The notes under the pieces are model-generated. The model searched no databases. It was not told where the DNA came from and saw only the letters and a program-made list of their open reading frames with translations. Shown here one piece after another: positions 24,326-32,526 of a stretch of 64,000 nucleotides of DNA; position 1 is the stretch's first letter, and each line of letters begins with the position of its first letter. This stretch comes from Streptomyces sp. SAJ15 (GTDB lineage Bacteria; Actinomycetota; Actinomycetes; Streptomycetales; Streptomycetaceae), in NCBI RefSeq assembly GCF_007595705.1, contig NZ_NISY01000013.1:1-64000 (forward strand), written 5' to 3'. The translations under genes were made by a program, and so were the position numbers.

Positions 24326-25815
24326 CCGGACCCTGGCCGACGCTCGCCTGTGTGGGCCCGCCACGGCTGCTGGCGGGCCTGGACGAGGTGGCGCGGCTGG
24401 ACCGGGTGGGGCACCTGACGGTGCACGGCGCGCTGCCCGAGCTGCGCGCGGACGAACTGGTGGAACTGGCGGAGAACATCGACCTGCGCGGTCGGGGTGG
24501 CGCGGGCTTCCCGTTCGCCCGCAAGCTGCGGGCGGTGACCGCCTCGGCGCGCCGCCGCGACGGCCGGACGGCGGTGGTCGTCAACGGCAGCGAGGGGGAG
24601 CCCAGCTGTCTGAAGGACACCGCGCTCTGGCTGCACGCCCCCCACCTGGCGCTGGACGGCGCGCAGTTGGCGGCCGAGGCGCTGGGCGCCGAGGAGGTGG
24701 CGGTCGGGGTGACCCGGCCGGACGTGGAGCGCTCGATACGGGAGGCCATCGCCCAGCGCGCCCCCTCCGGGGGCTGCCCCATACGGGTGACCCTGCTGCC
24801 CGAACGCTTCGTCACCGGCGAGGGGACCGCGCTCACCAGCGGGCTCAACCGGGGCCCGGCGCTGCCCTCGGGGCGCAAGGTGCGCTCCAGCGACAGCGGC
24901 CTGTCCAGCCTCCCCACCCTGCTGTCCAACACCGAGACCTTCGCCCAACTGGCCGTCGCCGCCCGGCTGGGGGCGCTGCCGTACCGCGAGGCCGGGCTGC
25001 CCACCGAGCCCGGCACCGTGCTGCTCACCGTCGCCGGCCGGCAGGTGGTGGAGACCCCCACCGGGGTGCCGCTGACCTATGTCCTCCAGCTCTCCGGCAC
25101 CGACGCCGGACAGGGCGTCCTGGTCGGCGGCTACCACGGTCGATGGCTGGGCCCGGAAGCCGCCCGCGCGGCGACGATCTCCCGCGCCTCGCTGGCCGCG
25201 TACGACGCGGTGCTGGGCGCGGGGGCGGTGCTGCCGCTGCCGCACGACACCTGCCCGGCCGGGGAGACGCTCCAGGTGGCGCGCTGGATGGCGGCCGAGT
25301 CGGCCGGGCAGTGCGGACCGTGCGTGCTGGGGTTGCCCGCGATGGCCGACGCGCTGGCCCGAGTGGTGTACGGAGGCGGGCGGAACGCCTTCGAGGCCCT
25401 GCACGGCCGGGTCAGGGCGGTCCGCGGCCGCGGCGCCTGCAGCCACCCCGACGGCACCTCCTCCTTCGTGGCCTCCGCGCTCGCGGCCTTCCCGGAGGAG
25501 TTCGAGGAGCACGCCTTCGGCTCCGGCTGCGGACGCGAGGTGCTGGGCGCCCTGCCGCTGCCCGCCGAGGAGGGCGGACCCGAGCCGGCGGCGGCGTCCG
25601 CGCCGGGGCGTGGCGGGGGAGAGGAACGGCTGATGGTGGACTGGACGCTGTGCCAGGGGCACGGGCTGTGCGCCGACATCATCCCCGGCGTCATCCAGCT
25701 CGACGCCGACGGCTACCCGGCGCAGGCCAGCATGCCGCTGCCGCGCCGACAGCGCCCCCGGGCCCTCCGCGCGGTGCGCCGCTGCCCGGCTCTCGCGCTG
25801 CGCATCCAGGAATGA
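24322..25815 (+). CDS. NuoF-like FMN/Fe-S protein with fused C-terminal ferredoxin domain
   Basis: This 497-aa cytosolic protein resembles the 51-kDa (NuoF) subunit of complex I. It has an FMN/NADH-binding region with LRGRGGAGFPFARKL and VVNGSEGEPSCLKD, an SLBB segment, and an Fe-S region with ESAGQCGPCVLG and a further Cys in RGACSHPDG. Residues from about 440 add a ferredoxin-like domain, VDWTLCQGHGLCADIIPGV ... RRCPALAL. Three cysteines there suggest a 3Fe-4S cluster. It likely takes electrons from NAD(P)H or a donor and feeds the heme-b membrane partner encoded just upstream. Other complex I subunits are absent nearby. Confidence 0.85.
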   Translation: MTGPWPTLACVGPPRLLAGLDEVARLDRVGHLTVHGALPELRADELVELAENIDLRGRGGAGFPFARKLRAVTASARRRDGRTAVVVNGSEGEPSCLKDTALWLHAPHLALDGAQLAAEALGAEEVAVGVTRPDVERSIREAIAQRAPSGGCPIRVTLLPERFVTGEGTALTSGLNRGPALPSGRKVRSSDSGLSSLPTLLSNTETFAQLAVAARLGALPYREAGLPTEPGTVLLTVAGRQVVETPTGVPLTYVLQLSGTDAGQGVLVGGYHGRWLGPEAARAATISRASLAAYDAVLGAGAVLPLPHDTCPAGETLQVARWMAAESAGQCGPCVLGLPAMADALARVVYGGGRNAFEALHGRVRAVRGRGACSHPDGTSSFVASALAAFPEEFEEHAFGSGCGREVLGALPLPAEEGGPEPAAASAPGRGGGEERLMVDWTLCQGHGLCADIIPGVIQLDADGYPAQASMPLPRRQRPRALRAVRRCPALALRIQE

Positions 25816-25837
25816 ACTGTTACCCGCCTGTTGCGCT

Positions 25838-25859
25838 TTTGACGCGATGTGACAAATTC
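25838..25859 (+). promoter_or_regulatory. candidate regulatory site (TGTGACAAATTC motif), copy 2
   Basis: The site reads CGCGATGTGACAAATTC preceded by TTTGA, 123 bp before the lipoprotein start at 25982. It is the near-copy of 23312-23333. Both occurrences lie in the non-coding regions bounding the electron-transfer genes, suggesting one regulator or sigma factor. Confidence 0.4.
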
Positions 25860-25981
25860 CCCGGCCTTTGAACATCCGCGGCCTCGCCGCCCGTATCAAG
25901 GGGCACAACGGCGCGGCAGAGCCGGACCGAGAGAACCCGAACGCACCACCAGAACCGCATCGAAGGCGAAGGGAAACACAC

Positions 25982-27019
25982 ATGAGGAACATGAGGAACA
26001 AGCGGCACGCGGCATTCGCCGGAGCGGCGGCCACCCTCATCATGCTCACGGCCGGTGCCTGCGGCGGAGAGGACACCAAGTCCCAGGAGAGCAACAACAA
26101 GGTCCAGCCGGTCGGTGACACCAAGGACATCGGCAAGGACGGTTATGGAAAGGGGAAGGATTACGGATCCGACGGTTACGGGTCCGACGGCTACGGCGGC
26201 GACGCGGGCTCCGCGACCGACGGCGAGGGGGCGGACGCCAAGCCGGCCAAGCAGCTCTCCGTGCGGGAGGACGCCAAGCTGGGCGAGATCGTGACCGACA
26301 GCCGGGGCTTCACCCTCTACCGGTTCGACAAGGACACGCCCAAGCCTCCGAAGTCCAACTGCGACGGCGACTGCGCCACGGCGTGGCCGGTCGTCCCCGC
26401 CGACGACGCCTCGGCCGCGGCGGGCATGGACTCCTCGCTGCTCGGCTCGGTGGTCCGCTCCGACGGCAGCAAGCAGCTCACCCTGGGCGGCTGGCCGGTC
26501 TACCGCTTCGCCAAGGACACCAAGGCCGGCGACACCAAGGGCCATGGTGTGGGCGGCACCTGGAACGCCCTCGCCCCCGACGGCAAGAAGGCAGGTCAGG
26601 CGGGCGGCGGCGAGCAGGGCGAGGGCTGGGAGCAGGGTGCCGGTGCCGCCGACACCGAGCTGACCACCACCGAGGACCCCAAGCTCGGCACGATCATCGT
26701 CGACGGCAAGCGGATGACGCTCTACCGCTTCAACAAGGACAGCGCCTGGCCGATGAAGTTCGCCTGCAACGACGCCTGCCTGGACACCTGGAAGCCCGCC
26801 CCGCCGGTCGACAAGACCAAGGTCGAGGGCGTGGCCGACAAGCTGGTGACCACCGTCACCCGGCCCGACGGGACCAAGCAGCTCGCCATCGACTGCTGGC
26901 CGGTCTACACCTTCACCGGCGACGCCAAGCCCGGCGACACCAACGGCCAGGGCAAGCAGGGACTCTGGTTCGCCGTCACCAAGGACGGCAAGAAGGCGGG
27001 CGTCGCGGCCGGGGAGTGA
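25982..27019 (+). CDS. YxFxxD-repeat lipoprotein (COG4315/PF03640 type, SCO0930-like)
   Basis: This 345-aa lipoprotein has lipobox LTAGAC near residue 27, a Tyr/Gly/Asp-rich linker (GSDGYGSDGYGG) and four copies of the secreted-repeat motif Y-x-[FWY]-x-x-D. The copies read YRFDKD, YRFAKD, YRFNKD and YTFTGD and are arranged in two paired modules, each with a Cys pair (NCDGDC, CNDACLDTW). It is anchored outside the membrane. Its repeated position beside redox genes suggests an extracellular electron acceptor or cofactor-binding role, which is inference. The ATG at 25982 has AAGGGAAA upstream. Confidence 0.9.
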   Translation: MRNMRNKRHAAFAGAAATLIMLTAGACGGEDTKSQESNNKVQPVGDTKDIGKDGYGKGKDYGSDGYGSDGYGGDAGSATDGEGADAKPAKQLSVREDAKLGEIVTDSRGFTLYRFDKDTPKPPKSNCDGDCATAWPVVPADDASAAAGMDSSLLGSVVRSDGSKQLTLGGWPVYRFAKDTKAGDTKGHGVGGTWNALAPDGKKAGQAGGGEQGEGWEQGAGAADTELTTTEDPKLGTIIVDGKRMTLYRFNKDSAWPMKFACNDACLDTWKPAPPVDKTKVEGVADKLVTTVTRPDGTKQLAIDCWPVYTFTGDAKPGDTNGQGKQGLWFAVTKDGKKAGVAAGE

Positions 27020-27021
27020 CG

Positions 27022-27444
27022 ATGACCCCGCCTCCGCGGCACCCCGTCCTCGCCGTCACCGCCCTGGGTTGCGCATTCCTCCTGAGCGGCTGCGGCGGAA
27101 CGGGAAACGCCGCCGAATCCGACCGGGAATCCCCGGCCCGGCCACAGTCCCTACGGAATATCGCCGACGCCATCGGCTGCACGGCCCAGATCAATGTCAA
27201 AGCCGAGGAACTCACCCAGGGCGGCTGCACCACCGAGCGCGGCACCTATAGCATGGTGACCTTCGCCGCGGATTCCGGACAGCGCGCCTGGCTCACCGAA
27301 TCCGAGGCGTACGGCGGGAAATACCTCATCGGAAAGCGATGGGTCGTCGTCGCGCAATCCCTGGAATCCCTGGACGAGTTGCGCGGGAAGATCGGCGGCA
27401 CCATCGAGGCGGCGGCCGGCCACAACGGCATGGCCTCGCACTGA
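27022..27444 (+). CDS. small lipoprotein of unknown function
   Basis: A 140-aa protein with a lipoprotein signal (lipobox LLSGC, Cys about residue 24) and a compact mature domain containing IADAIGCTAQINVKAEELTQ and a second Cys in GGCTTERGTYS, so one disulfide is plausible. It starts two bases after the stop of the YxFxxD lipoprotein gene, with GGGGAG upstream, so it is the last gene of that operon. I do not recognise a named family. Confidence 0.8.
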   Translation: MTPPPRHPVLAVTALGCAFLLSGCGGTGNAAESDRESPARPQSLRNIADAIGCTAQINVKAEELTQGGCTTERGTYSMVTFAADSGQRAWLTESEAYGGKYLIGKRWVVVAQSLESLDELRGKIGGTIEAAAGHNGMASH

Positions 27445-27465
27445 ACGCGCGCCCCACGCGCACCC

Positions 27466-27506
27466 GGCGGCGGCCCCGGGGTCCACCCGACCCCGAGGCC
27501 GCCGCC
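27466..27506. terminator. terminator of the lipoprotein/electron-transfer operon
   Basis: A 17-bp stem with a single C-A mismatch (GGCGGCGGCC-C-CGGGGTC against its complement) and a 5-base CACCC loop. It lies 22 bp after the small lipoprotein gene. Confidence 0.8.
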
Positions 27507-27603
27507 GCGCGCACCCGTTCCCTCCCCCTCCCCCCGGGCACGACCGTGTCTTGGCAGCGGCGCACCGCCCCCGCTACGGTGACCGTCAGCTCCACTGACG
27601 AAT

Positions 27604-29166
27604 GTGACGGAAGGACAGTCGACCTCCGAACGGTGGGATCGGGCAGTGGCCAAGTGGCGAACGCTGGTCGCGGTGTCCCTCGCGACCTTCATGCTCCTGT
27701 TGGACGTCACGGTGGTGAACGTGGCGCTCCCACAGATCCAGCGGGACCTGGACGCCGACTTCGACGCCCTGCGATGGGTGATCGACGGCTATGCGCTGGC
27801 CCTCGCCGCCACCACACTGACCTTCGGTTCCCTCGGCGACCGGATCGGCCACCGGCGCACCTTCCGCTGGGGCCTGGTCGTCTTCTCACTCTCCTCGCTG
27901 GCCGCCGGGCTGGCCACCACCCCGCTCGCCCTCAACCTGTGCCGGGGCGTCCAGGGCATCGGCGGCTCCGCGCTGCTCGCCCCCTCGCTCGCCCTGCTCG
28001 GCGCCGCCTACCGGGAGCGCGACCGGGTGGTGGCGCTCGGCGTCTGGGGTGCCATCAACGGCGGCTCCCTGGCGATCGGCCCGCTGGTCGGCGGCGCTCT
28101 GGTCGAGTCCCTCGACTGGCGCGCCATCTTCTGGATCAACATCCCCGTCGGTGCCCTGGCCTGGCTGATGGTGCTGCGCGGCACCCCGGAGAGCCGCCGC
28201 GACCGGGTGCCCGGCCGCCTCGACCTGCCCGGGCTGCTGGCCCTGTCCGGCGGGCTGACGGCGCTGGTCCTCGCGCTCTTCGAAGGCAACGCGCGCGGCT
28301 GGACGAGCCCGCTCATCCTGGGACTCTTCGTCGCCGCCGCCGCACTGCTCGCCCTGTTCACCACGGTCGAGCGGCGCGCCGCGGACCCGCTGCTGGACCT
28401 CGGCCTGTTCCGCACGCCCAGCATCACCGGGGCCTCGCTGGCCGTGCTGGCGCTGGCCACCTCGGTCTTCGCCATGCTCACCTTCTTCGTCCTCTACCTC
28501 CAGAACGTCCTGGGACACGACGCGCTGGAGACCGGGCTGCGGCTCATGCCCATCACCACCGGCGCCTTCCTGGCCGCCGGGCCCGGCCTGGCGCTGGCCC
28601 AGCGGCTGCCGATACGGGCCGTCCTCAGCGGCGCCCTGGGATGCGCGGCCGCCGGGCTGCTGTTGATGTCCGCCAGTGTGGGGCCGGGCGACGACTGGAC
28701 CGCGATGCTGGCCGGCGGGGTGCTCATCGGGCTGGGCATCGGCGCGTTCAACCCGGTCGTCGCCCGGGTGGCGCTGGGCACCGTGGCCCCGGCACGCGCC
28801 GGGATGGCCTCCGGACTGAGCAGCACCTGCCGGGTGCTCGGGGTGGCGCTCGGCGTCGCGCTGCTCGGCACCGTCTTCGACAGCCGGGTCCGCGACCGGT
28901 TCCAGGAGCTGGTCCCCTCCGCCGCGCCGGGGACCGCGGACGCGGTCAGCTCGGCCGGGCTCCAGGAGGTCGCCGCGCGGGCACCGGTCGGGACGCGCGA
29001 GCAGGTCGCGGCCGCCGCCGAGCAGGCGTTCGTCTCCGGACTCGACCACATCCTGCTGCTCGCCGCCGTCCTCGCCGCCGCCGGGGCGGTCGCCTCGGCC
29101 CTGCTCGTCAGGGGGAGCGACTTCCTCGCCGAGAGCGACGCCACGCCCGCTACCCTGAGTTCATGA
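27604..29166 (+). CDS. DHA2-type (EmrB/QacA) MFS drug exporter
   Basis: This 520-aa transporter has about 14 predicted helices. Family motifs include LDVTVVNVALPQIQRDL in helix 1, the helix 2-3 loop GSLGDRIGHRRTF, and motif C GAINGGSLAIGPLVGG, which marks proton-driven drug antiporters. It overlaps the MarR gene by ATGA. It lies tail to tail with the isonitrile biosynthetic genes, so it may export that product or protect against it; this is inferred from position. The GTG at 27604 is used; a GTG at 27646 is a shorter alternative. Confidence 0.88.
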   Translation: MTEGQSTSERWDRAVAKWRTLVAVSLATFMLLLDVTVVNVALPQIQRDLDADFDALRWVIDGYALALAATTLTFGSLGDRIGHRRTFRWGLVVFSLSSLAAGLATTPLALNLCRGVQGIGGSALLAPSLALLGAAYRERDRVVALGVWGAINGGSLAIGPLVGGALVESLDWRAIFWINIPVGALAWLMVLRGTPESRRDRVPGRLDLPGLLALSGGLTALVLALFEGNARGWTSPLILGLFVAAAALLALFTTVERRAADPLLDLGLFRTPSITGASLAVLALATSVFAMLTFFVLYLQNVLGHDALETGLRLMPITTGAFLAAGPGLALAQRLPIRAVLSGALGCAAAGLLLMSASVGPGDDWTAMLAGGVLIGLGIGAFNPVVARVALGTVAPARAGMASGLSSTCRVLGVALGVALLGTVFDSRVRDRFQELVPSAAPGTADAVSSAGLQEVAARAPVGTREQVAAAAEQAFVSGLDHILLLAAVLAAAGAVASALLVRGSDFLAESDATPATLSS

Positions 29167-29648
29167 ACTCGCCTTCGCCTCTCGAAGACCTCTCAGTGGC
29201 GCCGGGCCTGCCACCGGGAGCGGTGCCGGAGGTGTTGGGCGAGTGCATCGGCTACCTCCTCGGACGCTCCCACGCCCTGATCCGCTCGCGCGCCGAACTC
29301 GCCTTCGCGGAGAAGGGGTTGAGCGTCAAGGAGTACGGGGTGCTGTGCATCCTGCACACCGAGGAGTCCTCCTCGCAGCAGGCGCTGGCGGAGCGCCTGG
29401 GAGTGGATCGCACGACCATGAGCTCCACGGTCGACGGCCTCGTACGGCGATCCCTGGTGCGCCGCACCCGCAACCCGCGCGACCGGCGCGCCTACCGGGT
29501 GTGGATGACCGCCGAGGGATATCGCACCGCCGAGGAGATCGAGGAGCGGGCGGCCGCCATCGACAAGGAGTTCACCGACCGGCTCTCGGAGGACGAGGCG
29601 CGCCGACTCAAGCAGCTGCTCGGGAAGTTGATCGCGTCCTGGGGATGA
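29163..29648 (+). CDS. MarR-family transcriptional regulator
   Basis: This 161-aa winged-helix regulator contains SVKEYGVLCILHTEESSSQQ, ALAERLGVDRTTMSSTVDGL (recognition helix) and LVRRTRNPRDRRAYRVWMT (wing). The start ATG overlaps the exporter stop (ATGA). It probably represses the exporter operon until a ligand binds, as in many MarR/exporter pairs. The ligand could be the product of the adjacent biosynthetic genes. Confidence 0.92.
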   Translation: MNSPSPLEDLSVAPGLPPGAVPEVLGECIGYLLGRSHALIRSRAELAFAEKGLSVKEYGVLCILHTEESSSQQALAERLGVDRTTMSSTVDGLVRRSLVRRTRNPRDRRAYRVWMTAEGYRTAEEIEERAAAIDKEFTDRLSEDEARRLKQLLGKLIASWG

Positions 29649-29709
29649 CCGCCCCGACCGCCCCGACCGCCCCGACCGCCCCGACCGCCCCGACCGCCCC
29701 GACCGCGCC
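29647..29709. repeat. 9-bp tandem repeat (GACCGCCCC)x6 plus one variant
   Basis: Six perfect copies and a seventh (GACCGCGCC) directly follow the MarR stop and precede the UbiA stop at 29730. In the minus-strand UbiA direction it is downstream sequence. It could influence termination between the convergent genes or vary in copy number. Confidence 0.95.
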
Positions 29710-29729
29710 GGCCCAAGGCGGTCGACGGG

Positions 29730-30692
29730 TCAGCGGTGCGAGAGCACCAGCGCCGCGGAGGAGAGCACGCCCCAGGCGATCGCGGTGAGCCAGGCCGGCA
29801 TTCTCCGGGCCGGCGGCCGCAGAGCCGCCACCGCGGCCTCCAGCGGCTTCCCCCGCACGGCGATCCAGATCGCCGCCAGCTCCCACAGCACCCAACCGGC
29901 CGCGAGCCCCAGCCCCAGCAGCCCCCAGGACGGGTCGCCGAGGGCGAGCAGCGACAGCGTGCAGGCGACTCCCCCGATCGTCACCATCGCCGCGCCCACC
30001 GCGACGGCGTTGGCCGGCCCCAACGTCAGCGCGGAGGTGCGCAGCCCGGCCTCGGCGTCCTCGGGGATGTCCTCGGCCGTGTTGACCAGGATCACGCCCT
30101 CCTGGAGCACGCTGTAGCCGGCGATGAGCGTCAGCAGCTCCCAGGGCGGCGCGGCGGCGTACACGCGAGTGACGATCAGCATCGGCAGCGTGAAGATGAT
30201 GACGCACAGGGTCGGCACCTGCCACAGCCCGCGCGCCTTGAGGTGCAGCGGTCGCACCGAGTACTGGGCGGCCCACAGCAGTTCGAGCACGACCAGCGGT
30301 ATCAGGTCCCAGTGTCGGGTCCACACGGCCAGCAGGGTGCCGAGCACCACCGCGGCCAGCCAGGTGAGCCGCATCTGCCAGCGCACATTGGACACGCCCA
30401 GCCGGTGGACGGCGCCGGAGAGCCGCACCTTGTACTTCGCGTCGAGGTCCCGGTCGGCGAGGCAGTTGATGATGTCGCCGAACTGGAAGAGCAGATAGGC
30501 CAGCACGAACGCGCCGGCGAACCGCCAGGAGACCACGGCGCCGAAGTCCGCGGCCATCAGCAGCGTGGGGATCATCACGATCGGGAACGCCGCCACCATG
30601 AACTCCGGCCGACGGATCGTCAGGGAGTCCCGCAAGACACCGCGCCACGGGCGGCGCGAGGCCGCCCGTGGCGTAGAGACGTGCGCACACAT
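29730..30692 (-). CDS. UbiA-family prenyltransferase
   Basis: This 320-aa integral-membrane prenyltransferase transfers an isoprenyl group to an aromatic or similar acceptor using Mg2+. The first Asp-rich motif reads NCLADRDLDAKYK and the second NTAEDIPEDAEAG. About eight to nine hydrophobic helices are visible. The ATG lies two bases after the halogenase stop (TGATCATG), so it is the last gene of the isonitrile operon. This suggests that a prenyl group is attached to, or condensed with, the operon's aromatic product. Confidence 0.88.
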   Translation of the reverse strand: MCAHVSTPRAASRRPWRGVLRDSLTIRRPEFMVAAFPIVMIPTLLMAADFGAVVSWRFAGAFVLAYLLFQFGDIINCLADRDLDAKYKVRLSGAVHRLGVSNVRWQMRLTWLAAVVLGTLLAVWTRHWDLIPLVVLELLWAAQYSVRPLHLKARGLWQVPTLCVIIFTLPMLIVTRVYAAAPPWELLTLIAGYSVLQEGVILVNTAEDIPEDAEAGLRTSALTLGPANAVAVGAAMVTIGGVACTLSLLALGDPSWGLLGLGLAAGWVLWELAAIWIAVRGKPLEAAVAALRPPARRMPAWLTAIAWGVLSSAALVLSHR

Positions 30693-30694
30693 GA

Positions 30695-32464
30695 TCAGCT
30701 CACATGGATCATTTCTGCTCGCACCAGGCGCTTGACGAGCTGGATCTGCGGCGGGCTGAGCCGCTCGCACAGCTCCCCGTAGCGCACCGGCCCCTCGTTC
30801 AGCAGCTCCCACAGTCCGGTGCCGCCGTCCCGCTCCAGCGCTCGGACCCCCATGCGGTCGGGGCCGTCGATGAAGTGGAAGCGCTGGCACGGCACCGGCT
30901 CGGACAGCGGGGCGGGAGCCATGTGGGAGTTGGCTATCGGGTCCTCCCAGTACTTCGCCATCGCGGCCTTGGCCTCATCCGGCAGCTCGTACGGCTGCGG
31001 CAGCTCCATGCCCTTGAAGCCCGGGATGTCCAGGCCCAGGGTCTCCCGCATGGCGACGTTCGGGGCGAGGGTGAGCACGGCGTCCGGGGCCGGGTCGGCC
31101 ACCGCGCTGCCGAAGGCCCGCATGTACGGGCCGTCCCGCTCCAGGTCCTTCATCTCACCGCTGCCGTGGGTCATGATCCGCAGCAGGTCCGGCACCAGGG
31201 CCGTGTTGAGCAGCGCCTGGAAGGTCTGCTCCCGGATGTCCAGGTCCGGGCTCGACCCCTTGGAGTTCCAGTAGACGCTCTCCGGGGAGTACTTGCCGAT
31301 GGCGTGGTACCACTGGTCGATGGCGAGGGCGAAGGTGTCCGCCATGCCCCGCCACTCGGTGTCGTAGTCGTGCCACAGCTCCTGCTTGACCTCTTCGGAG
31401 AGGTCCGGGTCGAAGGTGGACCGCAGCAGCAGCGCCGCCCCCATCGCCTGGGTCACCGCGAACGAGGCGCCCGAGGAGAACAGCGGGTCCACGAAGTACG
31501 AGGCGTCGCCCACGGCCAGCCAGCCCTGCTGGTAGGAGGCGAACCGCTCGCTGATCCGCGAGTAGTTGGTGGCGGTGAGCATGTGCTCCCGGACCGGCCG
31601 GGCCCGCTGCGTCATCTCCTTGAGCAGCGGCACCTGCCGGATGGTCTCCAGGAAGCGGGTCGGATCGGTGTAGTCCTTCTCCTTGTCCTCCAGCACGGCG
31701 GGGTTGGTGACGATGCCGATGGAGTGCACCGTCTTGCGCTCGCCGTCGACGAGCTGCCGGGTGGGGATGTACCAGATCCAGCCGTCGGTGAAGCTGAAAC
31801 AGCCGATCGGCGACCAGGCGCGGTCGCGGAAGATGTTCCAGTCGCCGGGCAGGTTCTCGGTGAACTCGCAGTCCAGGAAGTGCGACCAGATCGCGATGTT
31901 CTTGTAGCCCGAGAGCCAGTCCCGGCGCTTGCGCTCCCCGAGCGGAGCCACGTTGTTCTGGCGGCCAGAGGCGTCGACGAAGAACCGTGCCCGGACGCTC
32001 CGGCCGTCCTTGAACGTCACGGTGCACAGGTCGTCGCCGGGCTCGGCGGGCTCGAAGGTGGCGACCTCCACCCCCTCGAAGACGTCCGCGCCGCAGTCGG
32101 CGGCGTGGTTGAGGAGGACGTGGTCGAACTCGGCCCGGTTGACATGCATGGACCAGCGGGGAACACCGTCGGAGATGACCGCGGCGTGTTCGAAGTAGGC
32201 GGCCGAGGGGTCACCGGGACCCCAGTTGTAGACCCCGCCGTACTTCTGGATCCAGCAGTCGCTCTCGAGCACCTTCTCCAGCGCGCCGCTCTCCTGGATG
32301 ACCGGAACCAGCGGATGGGCGAAGGACTCACCGATGTGCTCGCGGGGGAAGATCTCCCGCTCCATGATCGCGACGCTTAACCCCGCGTCGCGGCGGAGGA
32401 AGGCGGCCAAGGTCGATCCGGCCGGACCGCCTCCCATGATGACGACGTCGTACTGGTCCTGCAT
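30695..32464 (-). CDS. FADH2-dependent halogenase (CmlS/PltA-like)
   Basis: This 589-aa flavoprotein has an FAD-binding VIMGGGPAGSTLA start, then REHIGESF. QKYGGVYNW contains the probable catalytic Lys. GWIWYIP matches the halogenase signature WxWxIP, and GDASYFVDPLFSSG follows. The C-terminal 90 residues add a winged-helix-like tail. The enzyme would use chloride or bromide, O2 and FADH2 to halogenate an activated aromatic carbon. Codon 29 (32378-32380) is TTA. ATG 32464 is used; a TTG at 32476 with a better-spaced AAAGGAG is an alternative. It lies between isnB-like and ubiA-like genes in one operon. Confidence 0.88.
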   Translation of the reverse strand: MQDQYDVVIMGGGPAGSTLAAFLRRDAGLSVAIMEREIFPREHIGESFAHPLVPVIQESGALEKVLESDCWIQKYGGVYNWGPGDPSAAYFEHAAVISDGVPRWSMHVNRAEFDHVLLNHAADCGADVFEGVEVATFEPAEPGDDLCTVTFKDGRSVRARFFVDASGRQNNVAPLGERKRRDWLSGYKNIAIWSHFLDCEFTENLPGDWNIFRDRAWSPIGCFSFTDGWIWYIPTRQLVDGERKTVHSIGIVTNPAVLEDKEKDYTDPTRFLETIRQVPLLKEMTQRARPVREHMLTATNYSRISERFASYQQGWLAVGDASYFVDPLFSSGASFAVTQAMGAALLLRSTFDPDLSEEVKQELWHDYDTEWRGMADTFALAIDQWYHAIGKYSPESVYWNSKGSSPDLDIREQTFQALLNTALVPDLLRIMTHGSGEMKDLERDGPYMRAFGSAVADPAPDAVLTLAPNVAMRETLGLDIPGFKGMELPQPYELPDEAKAAMAKYWEDPIANSHMAPAPLSEPVPCQRFHFIDGPDRMGVRALERDGGTGLWELLNEGPVRYGELCERLSPPQIQLVKRLVRAEMIHVS

Positions 32465-32526
32465 GTGGCCTGTCAAGACCCGCTCCTTTCGAGCGGCCGT
32501 GCATCTGGCAGATGTCGCTGGACGTA

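Noticed and set aside
29608..29729. Minus-strand frame ending in (GAV)n repeats that would extend past the UbiA gene
   Set aside because: The frame is not that of the UbiA gene, and the repeat follows the UbiA stop. It is a by-product of the 9-bp minisatellite.
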